NCBI GenBank assembly: GCA_963785735.1 | Contig: CAWAWJ010000002.1 | Span: forward strand, 62,001-126,000 | DNA length: 64,000 bases | Source: REEB95 sp963785735 | GTDB taxonomy: Bacteria; Pseudomonadota; Alphaproteobacteria; ATCC43930; CGMCC-115725 | Direction of reading: 5' to 3' | Part shown: one piece after another, positions 15,937 to 29,443 of the stretch | Numbering within the stretch: position 1 is the first letter of the stretch | How the letters are laid out: every line of letters begins with the position of its first letter | Translations under genes and position numbers: made by a program | Notes under the pieces: generated by a model | Seen by the model: only the letters and a program-made list of their open reading frames with translations | What the model was told of the DNA's origin: nothing | The model's database searches: none

Positions 15937-20115
<4,179 letters not shown>

Positions 20116-20353
20116 GGATGCTCCTTAAACGACACCGCGCGCGGCCATGCTGGCTGCCGATGCGGCACGACCCTCGACCAGACCTCTAGAGACGGCGATT
20201 CGTCAAAACTCGGACCCCGAAATTGCGGCTCTTAAAACGGCAAAAACCCGCGAGCGCAGGTGACCCCGCGCCCCGGTTTGGTAACCGGCAGGATGAATCG
20301 GCATGTAGAGGTATATATCGCCCGCTTCGCCCCGCCGGTCAAGCCCTAATGGC

Positions 20354-20731
20354 CTATTTGACCTCGACCGTCGCCCCCGCCTCTTCGAGCTGCTTCTTGA
20401 TCTTGGCGGCTTCGTCCTTGTTGACGCCGTCCTTGACCGTCTTGGGCGCGCCCTCGACCAGATCCTTGGCTTCCTTGAGGCCGAGACTCGTGATCGCGCG
20501 CACCTCCTTGATGACATTGATCTTCTTTTCGCCCGCCGCCGTGAGGATGACGGTGAATTCGGTCTTTTCCGCCGCCGCCGCGCCGGCCGCGCCGCCGGCG
20601 GGGGCCGCCGCCGCGGCAGCCGGGGCCGCCGCCGAGACGCCCCATTTCTCCTCGAGCTTCTTCGCCAGCTCGGCCGCCTCCAAGACGGAGAGCTTCGAGA
20701 GTTCTTCGACAATCGCGTTCAAATCAGCCAT
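20354..20731 (-). CDS. rplL: 50S ribosomal protein L7/L12
   Basis: Stalk protein that recruits translation GTPases, 125 residues. An N-terminal dimerisation helix (residues 1-32) is followed by an Ala/Gly-rich hinge (about 33-55) and the C-terminal factor-binding domain ending LKKQLEEAGATVEVK-like (KIKKQLEEAGATVEVK). It lies downstream of rplJ, the usual L10-L12 pair. Confidence 0.97.
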   Translation of the reverse strand: MADLNAIVEELSKLSVLEAAELAKKLEEKWGVSAAAPAAAAAAPAGGAAGAAAAEKTEFTVILTAAGEKKINVIKEVRAITSLGLKEAKDLVEGAPKTVKDGVNKDEAAKIKKQLEEAGATVEVK

Positions 20732-20773
20732 CGGTCACTCCTGGGTATGAAATCGTTGTAAGGGTTCGTGGGG

Positions 20774-21295
20774 TTAGGCGGCCTTGGCCCCCTTGTTGGC
20801 ATGGGCGGAAAGCAGCCGCGCCAGTTGCCCGGCCGGAGCCTGGAGCACGCCAGCGATCTTGGTCGCCGGCGCCTGGATGAGGCCGATCATCTTGCCGCGC
20901 AGCTGATCGAGCGACGGCAGCGTCGCCAGCGCCTTGATGCCGGCAAGATCGAGCGGGATATCGCCCAAGGCGCCGGCGATGACCTTCAGCTTCTCGTTCT
21001 TTTCGGCATAGGCGACGGCGACCTTGGCGGCCGCCACCGGGTCGCGCGAAAACGCCAACGCGGTCGGCCCTTTGAAGAGCGGCTTCAGTTGCTCGAATTT
21101 GGTGCCGGCGACGGCGCGCTGGGCGAGCCGGTTCTTGGTCACGCGGAAATTGGCGCCGGCCGCGCGCATCTGGCGGCGCAGTTCGGTCACTTCCTGGACG
21201 GTCATGCCGGTCTGATGCGTGACCACCACGACCGTGGTGTCGGCGAGCGCGTCGTGCAGCGTATCGACCAGCTTCTTCTTGTGGTCCCGGTCCAC
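20774..21295 (-). CDS. rplJ: 50S ribosomal protein L10
   Basis: L10 anchors L7/L12 dimers at the stalk base and, in E. coli, represses its own operon through the leader RNA. The start is a GTG at 21295 (reads MDRDHKKKLVDTLHDAL), with GGAG 8 nt upstream. This gives 173 residues, the family length. The block RRQMRAAGANFRVTKNRLAQ is characteristic, and the C-terminal helix for L12 binding follows. Confidence 0.93.
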   Translation of the reverse strand: MDRDHKKKLVDTLHDALADTTVVVVTHQTGMTVQEVTELRRQMRAAGANFRVTKNRLAQRAVAGTKFEQLKPLFKGPTALAFSRDPVAAAKVAVAYAEKNEKLKVIAGALGDIPLDLAGIKALATLPSLDQLRGKMIGLIQAPATKIAGVLQAPAGQLARLLSAHANKGAKAA

Positions 21296-21601
21296 GTGTC
21301 GTCTCCGGCCCTTGACCCGCCACGGCTTCGCGCCCCGGCGGATCGGTTGCACAAAGGCGCCGGCGGGATTCCCAAGCGGGAAATCCCCGGCACCCGGTAA
21401 ACCTGTCCCAGAAGTTTGGCCGGACGCGCAAAACGCGTCCCGGCCTGAAACCCCTGTCTCATGCTGGCGGGCTTATCGAGGCCCCTTAAACCGGTTACCC
21501 GGCACCAACCGTCTCGGACAGAAGAGAAAGAGATTTAGCACCTCTTTCTCCGTTGCGCCACGGCGGATTCGCCGTAACGCCTCTTAATTAGGACCCCCGC
21601 C
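21296..21601 (-). promoter_or_regulatory. rplA-rplJ intergenic leader with hairpins (possible L10 leader)
   Basis: These 306 nt contain no supported gene. On the minus strand a perfect 9-bp stem (21542-21550 with 21524-21532, loop 9 nt) and a second short stem (21570-21575 with 21560-21565) follow the rplA stop. In E. coli this interval holds the L10 promoter and the L10-L12 binding site. The position fits that role, but I cannot identify the conserved L10-leader fold with confidence. Confidence 0.45.
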
Positions 21602-22297
21602 TCAGGCGGTCAGGCCCGAAATCTCCAATTTGACGCCCGGCCCCATGGTCGAGCTCAAGGACACCTTCTTGATGAAGGAGCCCTTGATGCCCTGGGGCTT
21701 GGCGCGGCTGACCGCGCCGACGAAGGCCTTGAGATTGCCCAGAAGCGCCTCTTCCGTGAAGCTCGCCTTGCCCAATCCCACCTGGATGATGCTGGCCTTG
21801 GCGGTGTTGAACTCGACCTGGCCGCCCTTGGCCGCCTTGACCGCCTCGGCGACATTGGCTGTGACGGTGCCGAGCTTCGGATTGGGCATCAATCCCCTCG
21901 GCCCCAAAACCTTGCCCAGCCGGCCGACGATGCCCATCATGTCGGGCGTGGCGATGCAGCGGTCGAAGGCGATCTTGCCGGCCTGCACCTGTTCGGCCAG
22001 ATCCTCGGCGCCCACGATGTCGGCGCCGGCGGCCTTGGCTTCCTCGGCGCGGGCGCCCTTGGCGAACACCGCCACCTTCAGGATCTTGCCGGTGCCGTGC
22101 GGCAGCACCACGGAGCCGCGCACGTTCTGCTCCGATTTCTTGGGGTCGATGTTGAGGTTCATCGCCACTTCGATGGTCTCGTCGAATTTGGCGTTGGCGC
22201 GCGACTTGATGAGCTTCACCGCCTCGGCCGGCGGATAGAACGCGGCGCGGTCGATGCCCTCATAGCCCTTTTTCAGGCGCTTGCCGGTATGTGCCAT
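21602..22297 (-). CDS. rplA: 50S ribosomal protein L1
   Basis: L1 forms the mobile L1 stalk next to the E site and represses rplK-rplA translation in E. coli. It is 231 residues. The signature KVLGPRGLMPNPKLGTVT is intact, as is the N-terminal MAHTGKRLKKGYEGIDR. The start is 3 nt after rplK. Confidence 0.97.
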   Translation of the reverse strand: MAHTGKRLKKGYEGIDRAAFYPPAEAVKLIKSRANAKFDETIEVAMNLNIDPKKSEQNVRGSVVLPHGTGKILKVAVFAKGARAEEAKAAGADIVGAEDLAEQVQAGKIAFDRCIATPDMMGIVGRLGKVLGPRGLMPNPKLGTVTANVAEAVKAAKGGQVEFNTAKASIIQVGLGKASFTEEALLGNLKAFVGAVSRAKPQGIKGSFIKKVSLSSTMGPGVKLEISGLTA

Positions 22298-22300
22298 TTG

Positions 22301-22729
22301 CTACTCCACCACTTCGAGGCCCATGGACCGGGCCGAACCCACCAGCATGCGGCAGGCGCCCTCTTCGTCCTTGGCATTCAAGTCGTTCATCTTCTTTTTC
22401 GCGATCTCGCGGATCTGCTTCATCGTCACCTTGCCAACGAACCCCTTGCCGGTCGTGCCCGAGCCCTTTTCGATCCCCGCCGCCTTCAGGAGGAAATAGG
22501 AATTGGGCGGCGATTTGGTGATGAAGGTGAAGCTGCGGTCCTGATAGGCGGTAATGATCACCGGCACCGGCATGCCCGGCTCGAGGCCCTGGGTCTGGGC
22601 GTTGAAGGCCTTGCAGAACTCCATGATGTTCAAGCCGCGCTGGCCCAAGGCAGGGCCGATCGGCGGCGAGGGATTGGCCTTGCCGGCCGGCACTTGCAGC
22701 TTGATGAATCCGACGACCTTCTTGGCCAT
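22301..22729 (-). CDS. rplK: 50S ribosomal protein L11
   Basis: L11 forms the GTPase-associated centre with L10 and L7/L12, and is needed for RelA activation. It is 142 residues. The Pro-rich N-terminal switch PAGKANPSPPIGPALGQRG and the C-terminal rRNA-binding domain are intact. Confidence 0.97.
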   Translation of the reverse strand: MAKKVVGFIKLQVPAGKANPSPPIGPALGQRGLNIMEFCKAFNAQTQGLEPGMPVPVIITAYQDRSFTFITKSPPNSYFLLKAAGIEKGSGTTGKGFVGKVTMKQIREIAKKKMNDLNAKDEEGACRMLVGSARSMGLEVVE

Positions 22730-22744
22730 GCGCGTCCCGTTTTC

Positions 22745-23275
22745 CTAGAGTTTCTCGACTTGCGAATATTCGAGCTCGACCGGCGTGGCGCGTCCGAAGA
22801 TCGACACCGCCACCTTGAGCCTGGCCTTTTCCTCGTCCACCTCTTCGACCAAGCCGTTGAAAGAGGTGAAGGGGCCGTCGCAGACGCGGACCTGCTCGCC
22901 GATCTCGTAGGTGATCGACGGCTTCGGCCGCTCGATGCCTTCCTGGACCTGGCGGATGATGCGCGTCGCCTCGGTTTCGGTGATCGGCACCGGACGGCCC
23001 TTGCCGCCGAGGAAGCCCGTGACCTTGGGCGTGTTCTTGACCAGATGCCAGCTCTCGTCGGTCAAATCCATCTTCACCAGCACGTAGCCGGGGAAGAATT
23101 TGCGCTCGGCGCTGACCTTGGCGCCGCGCTTCACCTCGACCACTTCCTCGGTGGGCACCAGCACTTCCTCGAATTTCTCGCCCAGGCCTTTTTGCTTCGC
23201 CTGTTCCCGGATCGATTCCGCGACCTTCTTCTCGAAGCCCGAATAGACATGGACCACGTACCAGCGGGACGTCAT
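22745..23275 (-). CDS. nusG: Transcription termination/antitermination protein NusG
   Basis: NusG binds the RNA polymerase clamp and links it to Rho or S10. The N-terminal NGN domain starts MTSRWYVVHVYSGFEKKVAE. The C-terminal KOW domain contains GEQVRVCDGPFTSFNGLVEE. At 176 residues it is normal. It is 4 nt after secE, the standard pair. Confidence 0.97.
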   Translation of the reverse strand: MTSRWYVVHVYSGFEKKVAESIREQAKQKGLGEKFEEVLVPTEEVVEVKRGAKVSAERKFFPGYVLVKMDLTDESWHLVKNTPKVTGFLGGKGRPVPITETEATRIIRQVQEGIERPKPSITYEIGEQVRVCDGPFTSFNGLVEEVDEEKARLKVAVSIFGRATPVELEYSQVEKL

Positions 23276-23279
23276 GACA

Positions 23280-23477
23280 TCAAGCTCCGAGCCCGAGAAA
23301 GAAACGCACGCCGGCGGCGAGCACCTGGTCGACGAGAAAAAAGAAGACCGCGGCCAGCACCACCATGGCGAAAACCATGGCTGTGGTGACGCCAGTCTCC
23401 TTGCGCGACGGCCAGGTGACTTTGCTCACTTCCTGGCGGACTTGCCGCAGAAATTCCAGCGGGGAGATGCTTGCCAT
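23280..23477 (-). CDS. secE: Preprotein translocase subunit SecE
   Basis: Essential subunit of the SecYEG translocon. At 65 residues it is the short, single-membrane-span form: an amphipathic N-terminal segment with the SecE signature (EVSKVTWPSRKE) and one transmembrane helix at about residues 32-60. It lies between tRNA-Trp and nusG. Confidence 0.96.
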   Translation of the reverse strand: MASISPLEFLRQVRQEVSKVTWPSRKETGVTTAMVFAMVVLAAVFFFLVDQVLAAGVRFFLGLGA

Positions 23478-23554
23478 GACTATGCCGTTGGGGAGGTTGC
23501 CTTATATAGCGTCGGGCTTCGGAATTAGCCAGCCTTTATATGCCGATAACGGGC

Positions 23555-23630
23555 TGGCAGGAGCGGAGGGGATCGAACCCCCAACCCCCGGTTTTGGAGA
23601 CCGGTGCTCTACCAATTGAGCTACGCTCCT
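23555..23630 (-). tRNA. tRNA-Trp (anticodon CCA)
   Basis: A 76-nt cloverleaf with encoded CCA. The acceptor stem starts AGGAGCG, the D-arm is GCTCAATTGGTAGAGC, the anticodon loop CTCCAAA gives CCA, and the T-arm has GGTTCGATCC. It lies between tuf and secE, as in many alphaproteobacteria. Confidence 0.97.
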
Positions 23631-23717
23631 AGGCCTAAGGCCCTTTTATACGCGGCGAGCCGCCACTCCAACCCTCGCCGCTAGACCAACCCGCCTAAAC
23701 TACTCCTTTGTCCGCCC

Positions 23718-24908
<1,191 letters not shown>

Positions 24909-24974
24909 GTCCCAAGTCCTATCGTTCGTTCCGTTTGAAGCCCGTTTCGATTCAACCTATCCGTCGGCCGGCGC

Positions 24975-25048
<74 letters not shown>

Positions 25049-25099
25049 CCAAATCGCCGTCCGCTCTTCGATCCGCCGGTGCCCGAACCAACGATGCGA

Positions 25100-25185
25100 T
25101 GGTGGAGGGGGGTGGATTCGAACCACCGAACTCCGAAGAGGGCAGATTTACAGTCTGCTGCCTTTGACCGCTCGGCAACCCCTCC
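25100..25185 (-). tRNA. tRNA-Tyr (anticodon GTA)
   Basis: An 86-nt tRNA with the long variable arm of class II tRNAs and encoded CCA. The acceptor stem is GGAGGGG and the anticodon loop CTGTAAA gives GTA. It is the first gene of the tRNA-Tyr, tRNA-Gly, tuf, tRNA-Trp, secE, nusG run. Confidence 0.97.
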
Positions 25186-25206
25186 AGGCCACAGGGCAGC
25201 GCGGTT

Positions 25207-25235
25207 TTGATAGGTGAAATACCTCCACCCGTCAA
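25207..25235 (-). promoter_or_regulatory. Predicted promoter of the tRNA-Tyr/tuf/secE unit
   Basis: Minus-strand TTGACG (25230-25235) and TATCAA (25207-25212) are separated by 17 nt and place the start about 15 nt upstream of tRNA-Tyr. A perfect TTGACA at 25241-25246 overlaps this region and may give a second start. No gene lies between this site and the terminator at 25317. Confidence 0.65.
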
Positions 25236-25316
25236 TGAGTTGTCAAATTCACGGCGTATAAGAAAAGCATCCTTGGGGAGCGGCGAATTTTTCCGAGCGA
25301 GGCCGATCCCGGCCGA

Positions 25317-25345
25317 GAAAAGGGGACGCCCGTTGGGGCGTCCCC
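25317..25345 (-). terminator. Rho-independent terminator of the coiled-coil protein gene
   Basis: A 9-bp stem (GGGGACGCC, 25322-25330, with 25337-25345) is followed on the minus strand by CTTTTCTC. It lies 30 nt after the stop at 25375. Confidence 0.8.
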
Positions 25346-25374
25346 TGCCTCCCGTCGCGTCGGATAGGACGTTG

Positions 25375-25839
25375 TTACGGCTCGGTCGGAGCCGCCGGCC
25401 GGTCATAAGGCCCGAGGCGATTCAGCATGGCCTGTTGCCGCAGCGCCCTGCAGGTTGAGGCGTCGCGCGGCTTGCCGGCGAAGTCGCCGCAACCGGCCGG
25501 AAGCGCGTCGGATGCGATGCGGAGCTGTTGCCGCTCCGCCCTGAGCTTCTGCTGTTGCGCCGCGAAGTCCTTCTGCTGCGCCGTCAGTTTGCTCTGTTGC
25601 GCGGCGAGATCCTTCTGCTTCGCCGCGATCGCCTTCTGCTGCGCCGTCAGCTGTTGGTCCTTTTGCTTGGCTTGCAGACGGTCGGCGTGGACGTCATCGA
25701 CCTTCTTGACCGGTGCGGCGGGCTGAGCGGCCGCACTCGGCGGCACACCGATCGGGACGTTGAAATCGCCTTGGGCCCAAGCCGGCACCGCGAGCAGCGC
25801 CGTGCAAAGGCCCGCGAGAATAACAGGATTGCGCGTCAT
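25375..25839 (-). CDS. Secreted coiled-coil protein of unknown function
   Basis: A 154-residue protein starting at the ATG at 25839, which has GAGGAG upstream. Residues 1-23 are a Sec signal peptide ending AVPAWAQ. Residues of about 50-115 form a Lys/Gln/Ala-rich coiled coil made of repeats of the form QQKxxAAKQKDLAAQQ. The C-terminal 40 residues carry two Cys (GCGDF and STCRAL), possibly a disulfide. I do not recognise a family. Periplasmic location is likely, and it has its own terminator. Confidence 0.8.
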   Translation of the reverse strand: MTRNPVILAGLCTALLAVPAWAQGDFNVPIGVPPSAAAQPAAPVKKVDDVHADRLQAKQKDQQLTAQQKAIAAKQKDLAAQQSKLTAQQKDFAAQQQKLRAERQQLRIASDALPAGCGDFAGKPRDASTCRALRQQAMLNRLGPYDRPAAPTEP

Positions 25840-25995
25840 GATACGGTCTCCTCTGTTTCCTCTGTCCAGGCAGGAGGCGGTGGTGAAGGCCCGCTCCCTT
25901 CCCCGCCAGTCAATTCCCGGTTGATGGCAAATCGCCGGATGATTTAAGGGCGAAGTCGCGGCAATTGTGGCGTCGGGACGGCATCGGCAATCAAC

Positions 25996-26026
25996 AAAAA
26001 CGCCCGGCACGATGGCCGGGCGTTTT
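25996..26026 (-). terminator. Rho-independent terminator of the glycine-zipper lipoprotein gene
   Basis: An 8-bp GC stem (CGCCCGGC at 26001-26008 with 26015-26022) is flanked by A and T runs on both sides. It lies about 34 nt after the stop at 26060 and is symmetric enough to work in both directions. Confidence 0.8.
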
Positions 26027-26059
26027 CGCCTTGCAGTTCAGGCTTGGATCAGGCTCGGC

Positions 26060-26308
26060 CTATTGCCAAACCGGCTGGCCGAGATTGACCATGGTCGGGC
26101 TGGTGACGGCGCCACCGACGCCGCCCGTAGCCGCGCCCACCCAGGCGCCGAAGGCGGCGCCCGCCGGGCCGGCGGCGATCGCGCCGATCGCCGCCCCGGT
26201 GCCGGCACCGATGAGCGTGCCGCTGGCGGCGCGATTCACCGGGTCGGTGCCGCAGGCCGATAGAAGCAGAGCCGCGACAACCATGAGAATGCCAATTCGC
26301 GTAGACAT
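26060..26308 (-). CDS. Small glycine-zipper lipoprotein
   Basis: An 82-residue protein with signal peptide and lipobox (ALLLSAC, Cys19). After the lipidation site comes a Gly/Ala-rich stretch (about residues 30-68: GAGTGAAIGAIAAGPAGAAF) with glycine-zipper spacing that can insert in or pack against a membrane. Similar small envelope proteins are common in alphaproteobacteria; function unknown. Start ATG at 26308, with AAGGA upstream. Confidence 0.82.
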   Translation of the reverse strand: MSTRIGILMVVAALLLSACGTDPVNRAASGTLIGAGTGAAIGAIAAGPAGAAFGAWVGAATGGVGGAVTSPTMVNLGQPVWQ

Positions 26309-26545
26309 GGCTCCATCCTTTCGCTGTGGATGACGAACGAACAACAGGGAAAGGGTGGAAAGAGATTTTGGCAAGATTTGGAAATTTCCGAGGTGATACG
26401 GAGGCCATCCGCGATCGGCGGGAGACTCCCGGGCGCAATGCGCCGGCGAGTTCAAAAAATCAAAAATAAACCGCAATTTTTTCACGTCCGGGCCATTCAC
26501 CCGACCCATCCTGCCGGTCCTGTCATTTATCCGATGGAGGGTTTC

Positions 26546-26932
26546 ATGATGCTCCGCCGATATATGCCGGTTCTCTCGGTTTCCGCCCTGTCCCTGCTGG
26601 CCGCCGGCTGCTATAGCTCGCCGCCGCAACGGGTCGTCGTGGCGCAACCGGCCGTGGTGATTCCGCCATCCGCGCCCGATGAGCACGCCTTGGTGCTCGC
26701 GCCAAGCGAGCCGCCGGCGCCGCGGGTCGAGGTCATCCCCACGCCGCCTTCCGACGTGGTCTATTGGGTGCCCGGCCATTGGCGCTGGAACGGCACCGCC
26801 GACGGCCAGAGCGGCTGGACCTGGGTTGCCGGCTATTACGCCGAACGGCCTATCCGCGGCGCGGTCTGGGTCGGCGGCCACTGGCAGCAAAGCTCGGCCG
26901 GCTGGGTTTGGGTCGAGGGTTACTGGCGATAA
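26546..26932 (+). CDS. Lipoprotein with YXWV/WXXGYW repeats
   Basis: A 128-residue protein. The start is the ATG at 26546, with GGAGGG 6 nt upstream. Signal peptide with lipobox (LLAAGC, Cys about 20). The second half has three aromatic repeats of the type WVPGHWRWNG, WVAGYYAERP and WVGGHWQQ, ending WVWVEGYWR. This resembles the YXWGXW/BcpO-like repeat lipoproteins often seen in proteobacteria, whose function is not known. Confidence 0.82.
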   Translation: MMLRRYMPVLSVSALSLLAAGCYSSPPQRVVVAQPAVVIPPSAPDEHALVLAPSEPPAPRVEVIPTPPSDVVYWVPGHWRWNGTADGQSGWTWVAGYYAERPIRGAVWVGGHWQQSSAGWVWVEGYWR

Positions 26933-27040
26933 GCCGGGGCCCAAAGACCCGGTCTTGCTCCCGCCACAATCGGCACCGACCCTGGGCGGGTTCCCGGCGT
27001 CCTGTGGTGATCCGCCCGGATTTATAGGAAAACTCGTGCC

Positions 27041-28318
27041 ATGAGCCGCGCTAAGAGCAGGGCTGGCTTGAGCATCGCGGCGTCAGGCGGCCGGCGCGAA
27101 ACCGATTCCGGCGCGGCATGGGCGGCCTGTCCCGATTGCGGGCTGGGCCAGTTCGTGCCCGCGCTCGCCCTAGGCCACCTCGCCGCCTGCCGGCGTTGCC
27201 ACGGCACGCTCGCGGTGAATACCGGCTACGGCCTCGACACCGTGTTGGCGATGACGCTCACGGCGCTCGTCCTGTTGCTGTTCGCGGTGCTGTCGCCGCT
27301 TTTGTCCCTCCATGCTTTCGGCGAGGTCCGGCAGAACTGGATCTATAGCGGCGTCGGGGAATTGTGGCGCTCCGGCTTCGGCTTCCTTGCCGTGATCGTC
27401 GCCAGTTTCAGCATCGCGGCGCCGCTCGCTTATCTGGGATTGCTGGCCGCGGTGCTATCCGCCCTGGCCCTTGGCGCGAATCCTACCTGGCTCGGTCCCG
27501 CTTTCCGCTGGACGCAATTCCTGCGGTCCTGGGCGATGCCCGAGATCTATGTGGTCGGCGGCTTCGTCGCCTATTCGCGGCTGCAAAAGATCGCGATTGT
27601 GGATGTAGGATCCGGCGGCTGGGCGATCATCGCGGCCGCCTTGGCGTTCCTCGCCATCGACGCGATCATCGACCAGCGCGCGGTGTGGCGGGCGATCGGG
27701 CCGGATTCCGGCGCCCGTCCGGGCGAGGCTGCTATCACCTGCCTCGATTGCGGGCTGTTGGCGCCGGCATCGGGCGATGGAGAAAGCTGCCCGCGCTGCG
27801 GCGCTCGGCTGCATCACCGCAAACCACGAGCGCAAGCCCGCACGGCGGCGCTGGTGCTCGCCGCGGCCATGCTCTACATCCCGGCCAATCTGCTGCCGGT
27901 GCTGACCATCGAGCGCCATGGGCGGATCGAGCACGACACCATCATGGCCGGCATACGGGAACTCGCCCATATCGGCGCGTGGCCGCTGGCGGTCGTCGTT
28001 TTTCTGGCCAGCATCGTCGTGCCGCTGATCAAGTTGCTAAGCCTCGCCTGCTTCATGGCGGCCGAGATGAGCGGATCGCCGCGCGGGCTCGTTGCGCGCA
28101 CCCGCCTGCACGACATCGTCAACAACATCGGACGCTGGTCGAATATCGACGTCTTCATGGCCTCGATCCTGGTCGCGCTGGTGCAGTTCGGAATCCTGAC
28201 CAATGTCACCGCCGGAGCGGGCGGAACATGCTTTGCCGCGGTCGTGCTGCTGACCATGATCGCCTCGCGCTGCTATGATCCGCGGCTGATGTGGGACGCC
28301 GTGGAGCTCCAGGCATGA
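27041..28318 (+). CDS. pqiA: Paraquat-inducible protein A (PqiA/LetA-like membrane protein)
   Basis: Inner-membrane partner of an MCE lipid-transport protein. The 425-residue protein has two PqiA modules, each with a rubredoxin-like zinc ribbon (CPDCGLGQ with CRRCHG near residue 35; CLDCGLLA with CPRCGARL near residue 235) followed by four predicted membrane spans. Its TGA overlaps the ATG of the MCE gene, so the two are coupled. By analogy with PqiA-PqiB of E. coli it would help move lipids across the envelope. Confidence 0.9.
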   Translation: MSRAKSRAGLSIAASGGRRETDSGAAWAACPDCGLGQFVPALALGHLAACRRCHGTLAVNTGYGLDTVLAMTLTALVLLLFAVLSPLLSLHAFGEVRQNWIYSGVGELWRSGFGFLAVIVASFSIAAPLAYLGLLAAVLSALALGANPTWLGPAFRWTQFLRSWAMPEIYVVGGFVAYSRLQKIAIVDVGSGGWAIIAAALAFLAIDAIIDQRAVWRAIGPDSGARPGEAAITCLDCGLLAPASGDGESCPRCGARLHHRKPRAQARTAALVLAAAMLYIPANLLPVLTIERHGRIEHDTIMAGIRELAHIGAWPLAVVVFLASIVVPLIKLLSLACFMAAEMSGSPRGLVARTRLHDIVNNIGRWSNIDVFMASILVALVQFGILTNVTAGAGGTCFAAVVLLTMIASRCYDPRLMWDAVELQA

Positions 28319-29184
28319 GAGTGAGCGACAACAAGCAAATCGCCGCCACGGTGCGCTCTCTTCGCCTGGTGCGCTGGATATGGCTGGTGCCGGCCGCCGC
28401 CGCCGCGGTCGTGCTCTATCTGGGCTGGCAGACGCTCGCCGAGCGCGGGCCCCTCATCACCATCACCTTCCAGAGCGCCGAGGGCATCGTCGCCGGGCAG
28501 ACCAAGGTCGAAAACCGGAGCGTCCAGGTCGGCATCGTCGAATCCGTCGCGTTGAGCGCGGATATGTCCTGGGTGATCGTCCAGGCGCGCATGAGCCGCG
28601 ACGTCATGCCCTATCTCAACACCGGCACCCATTTCTGGGTCGTGCGCCCGCAAGTGACGGCGTCGGGCATTTCCGGCCTGACGACGATCCTCTCGGGCGC
28701 CTATATCGAGATGGACCCCGGCAACGGCACGCTCACGAAAGAGTTCAAGGGCTTCGACGAAAATTCGTCCATGCTGAAGCCGACCGAGCCGGGGCGCGAC
28801 TTCGTGCTCGTCACCGGCCAGCTCGGCTCGATCGTCAAGGAATCCAAGGTGACCTATCACGGCATCCCGGCCGGCCAGGTGCTGGGCTACAGGCTCGATG
28901 CGAGCGGCCAGAACATCGAAATCTTCATCCACATTTTCGAGCCCTACGGCAATCTCGTCACCGGCCAGACCCGCTTCTGGAACTCGAGCGGGATCAGCAT
29001 CGGGTCGATCTGGAGCGGGTTCAAGATAAACGGCACCGGGCTCGAGGATCTGCTCTCCGGCGGCACCATCGCCTTCGACACACCGGCCGGCGGCGCGGCG
29101 GGAGCTTCGAGCAAGGCGGGCGGCACATTCCCGCTCTACGACAACGAGAAGGACGCGCGCGCCGGCAAGCAGGGGCAGAACTGA
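28315..29184 (+). CDS. pqiB: MCE-domain protein, PqiB-like with two MCE domains
   Basis: A 289-residue protein starting at the ATG at 28315 (overlaps pqiA by 4 nt, GGAG upstream). It has one N-terminal membrane span (about residues 19-37), then two MCE/MlaD domains (about 40-130 and 155-250). E. coli PqiB has three MCE domains and about 546 residues. The PqiC lipoprotein gene is absent. There is no sign of a frameshift at the end, so this seems to be a naturally short form. Confidence 0.85.
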   Translation: MRVSDNKQIAATVRSLRLVRWIWLVPAAAAAVVLYLGWQTLAERGPLITITFQSAEGIVAGQTKVENRSVQVGIVESVALSADMSWVIVQARMSRDVMPYLNTGTHFWVVRPQVTASGISGLTTILSGAYIEMDPGNGTLTKEFKGFDENSSMLKPTEPGRDFVLVTGQLGSIVKESKVTYHGIPAGQVLGYRLDASGQNIEIFIHIFEPYGNLVTGQTRFWNSSGISIGSIWSGFKINGTGLEDLLSGGTIAFDTPAGGAAGASSKAGGTFPLYDNEKDARAGKQGQN

Positions 29185-29250
29185 ACGGCGCGGGGGCGTG
29201 GATCGGCCTTTCCGATTATTGGCATCTCAGGCAACAGGGAGTTCGTCATC

Positions 29251-29400
29251 ATGGCCGTGGACATCTTGCTCGTGCAGCCGATCGTGGCCCTTCTCGCCGG
29301 CATTCTGATCCTCGTCGTCCCAAGTATTTTGAATTACGTCGTGGCGGTCTATCTCATCCTCATCGGCGCCATCGGTCTGTGGCCTCATTTCATGGGCTGA
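29251..29400 (+). CDS. DUF3096 family small membrane protein
   Basis: A 49-residue hydrophobic protein starting MAVDILLVQPIVALLAGILI, with AGGGAG upstream. Two short membrane segments flank the conserved PSILNYVVAVYLILIG motif seen in the DUF3096 family. Function unknown. It follows the MCE gene by 66 nt on the same strand. Confidence 0.78.
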   Translation: MAVDILLVQPIVALLAGILILVVPSILNYVVAVYLILIGAIGLWPHFMG

Positions 29401-29443
29401 CAAGAGCGGCTTAGACTCCTTTGACGGAGCGGGCCCGGGGTCT

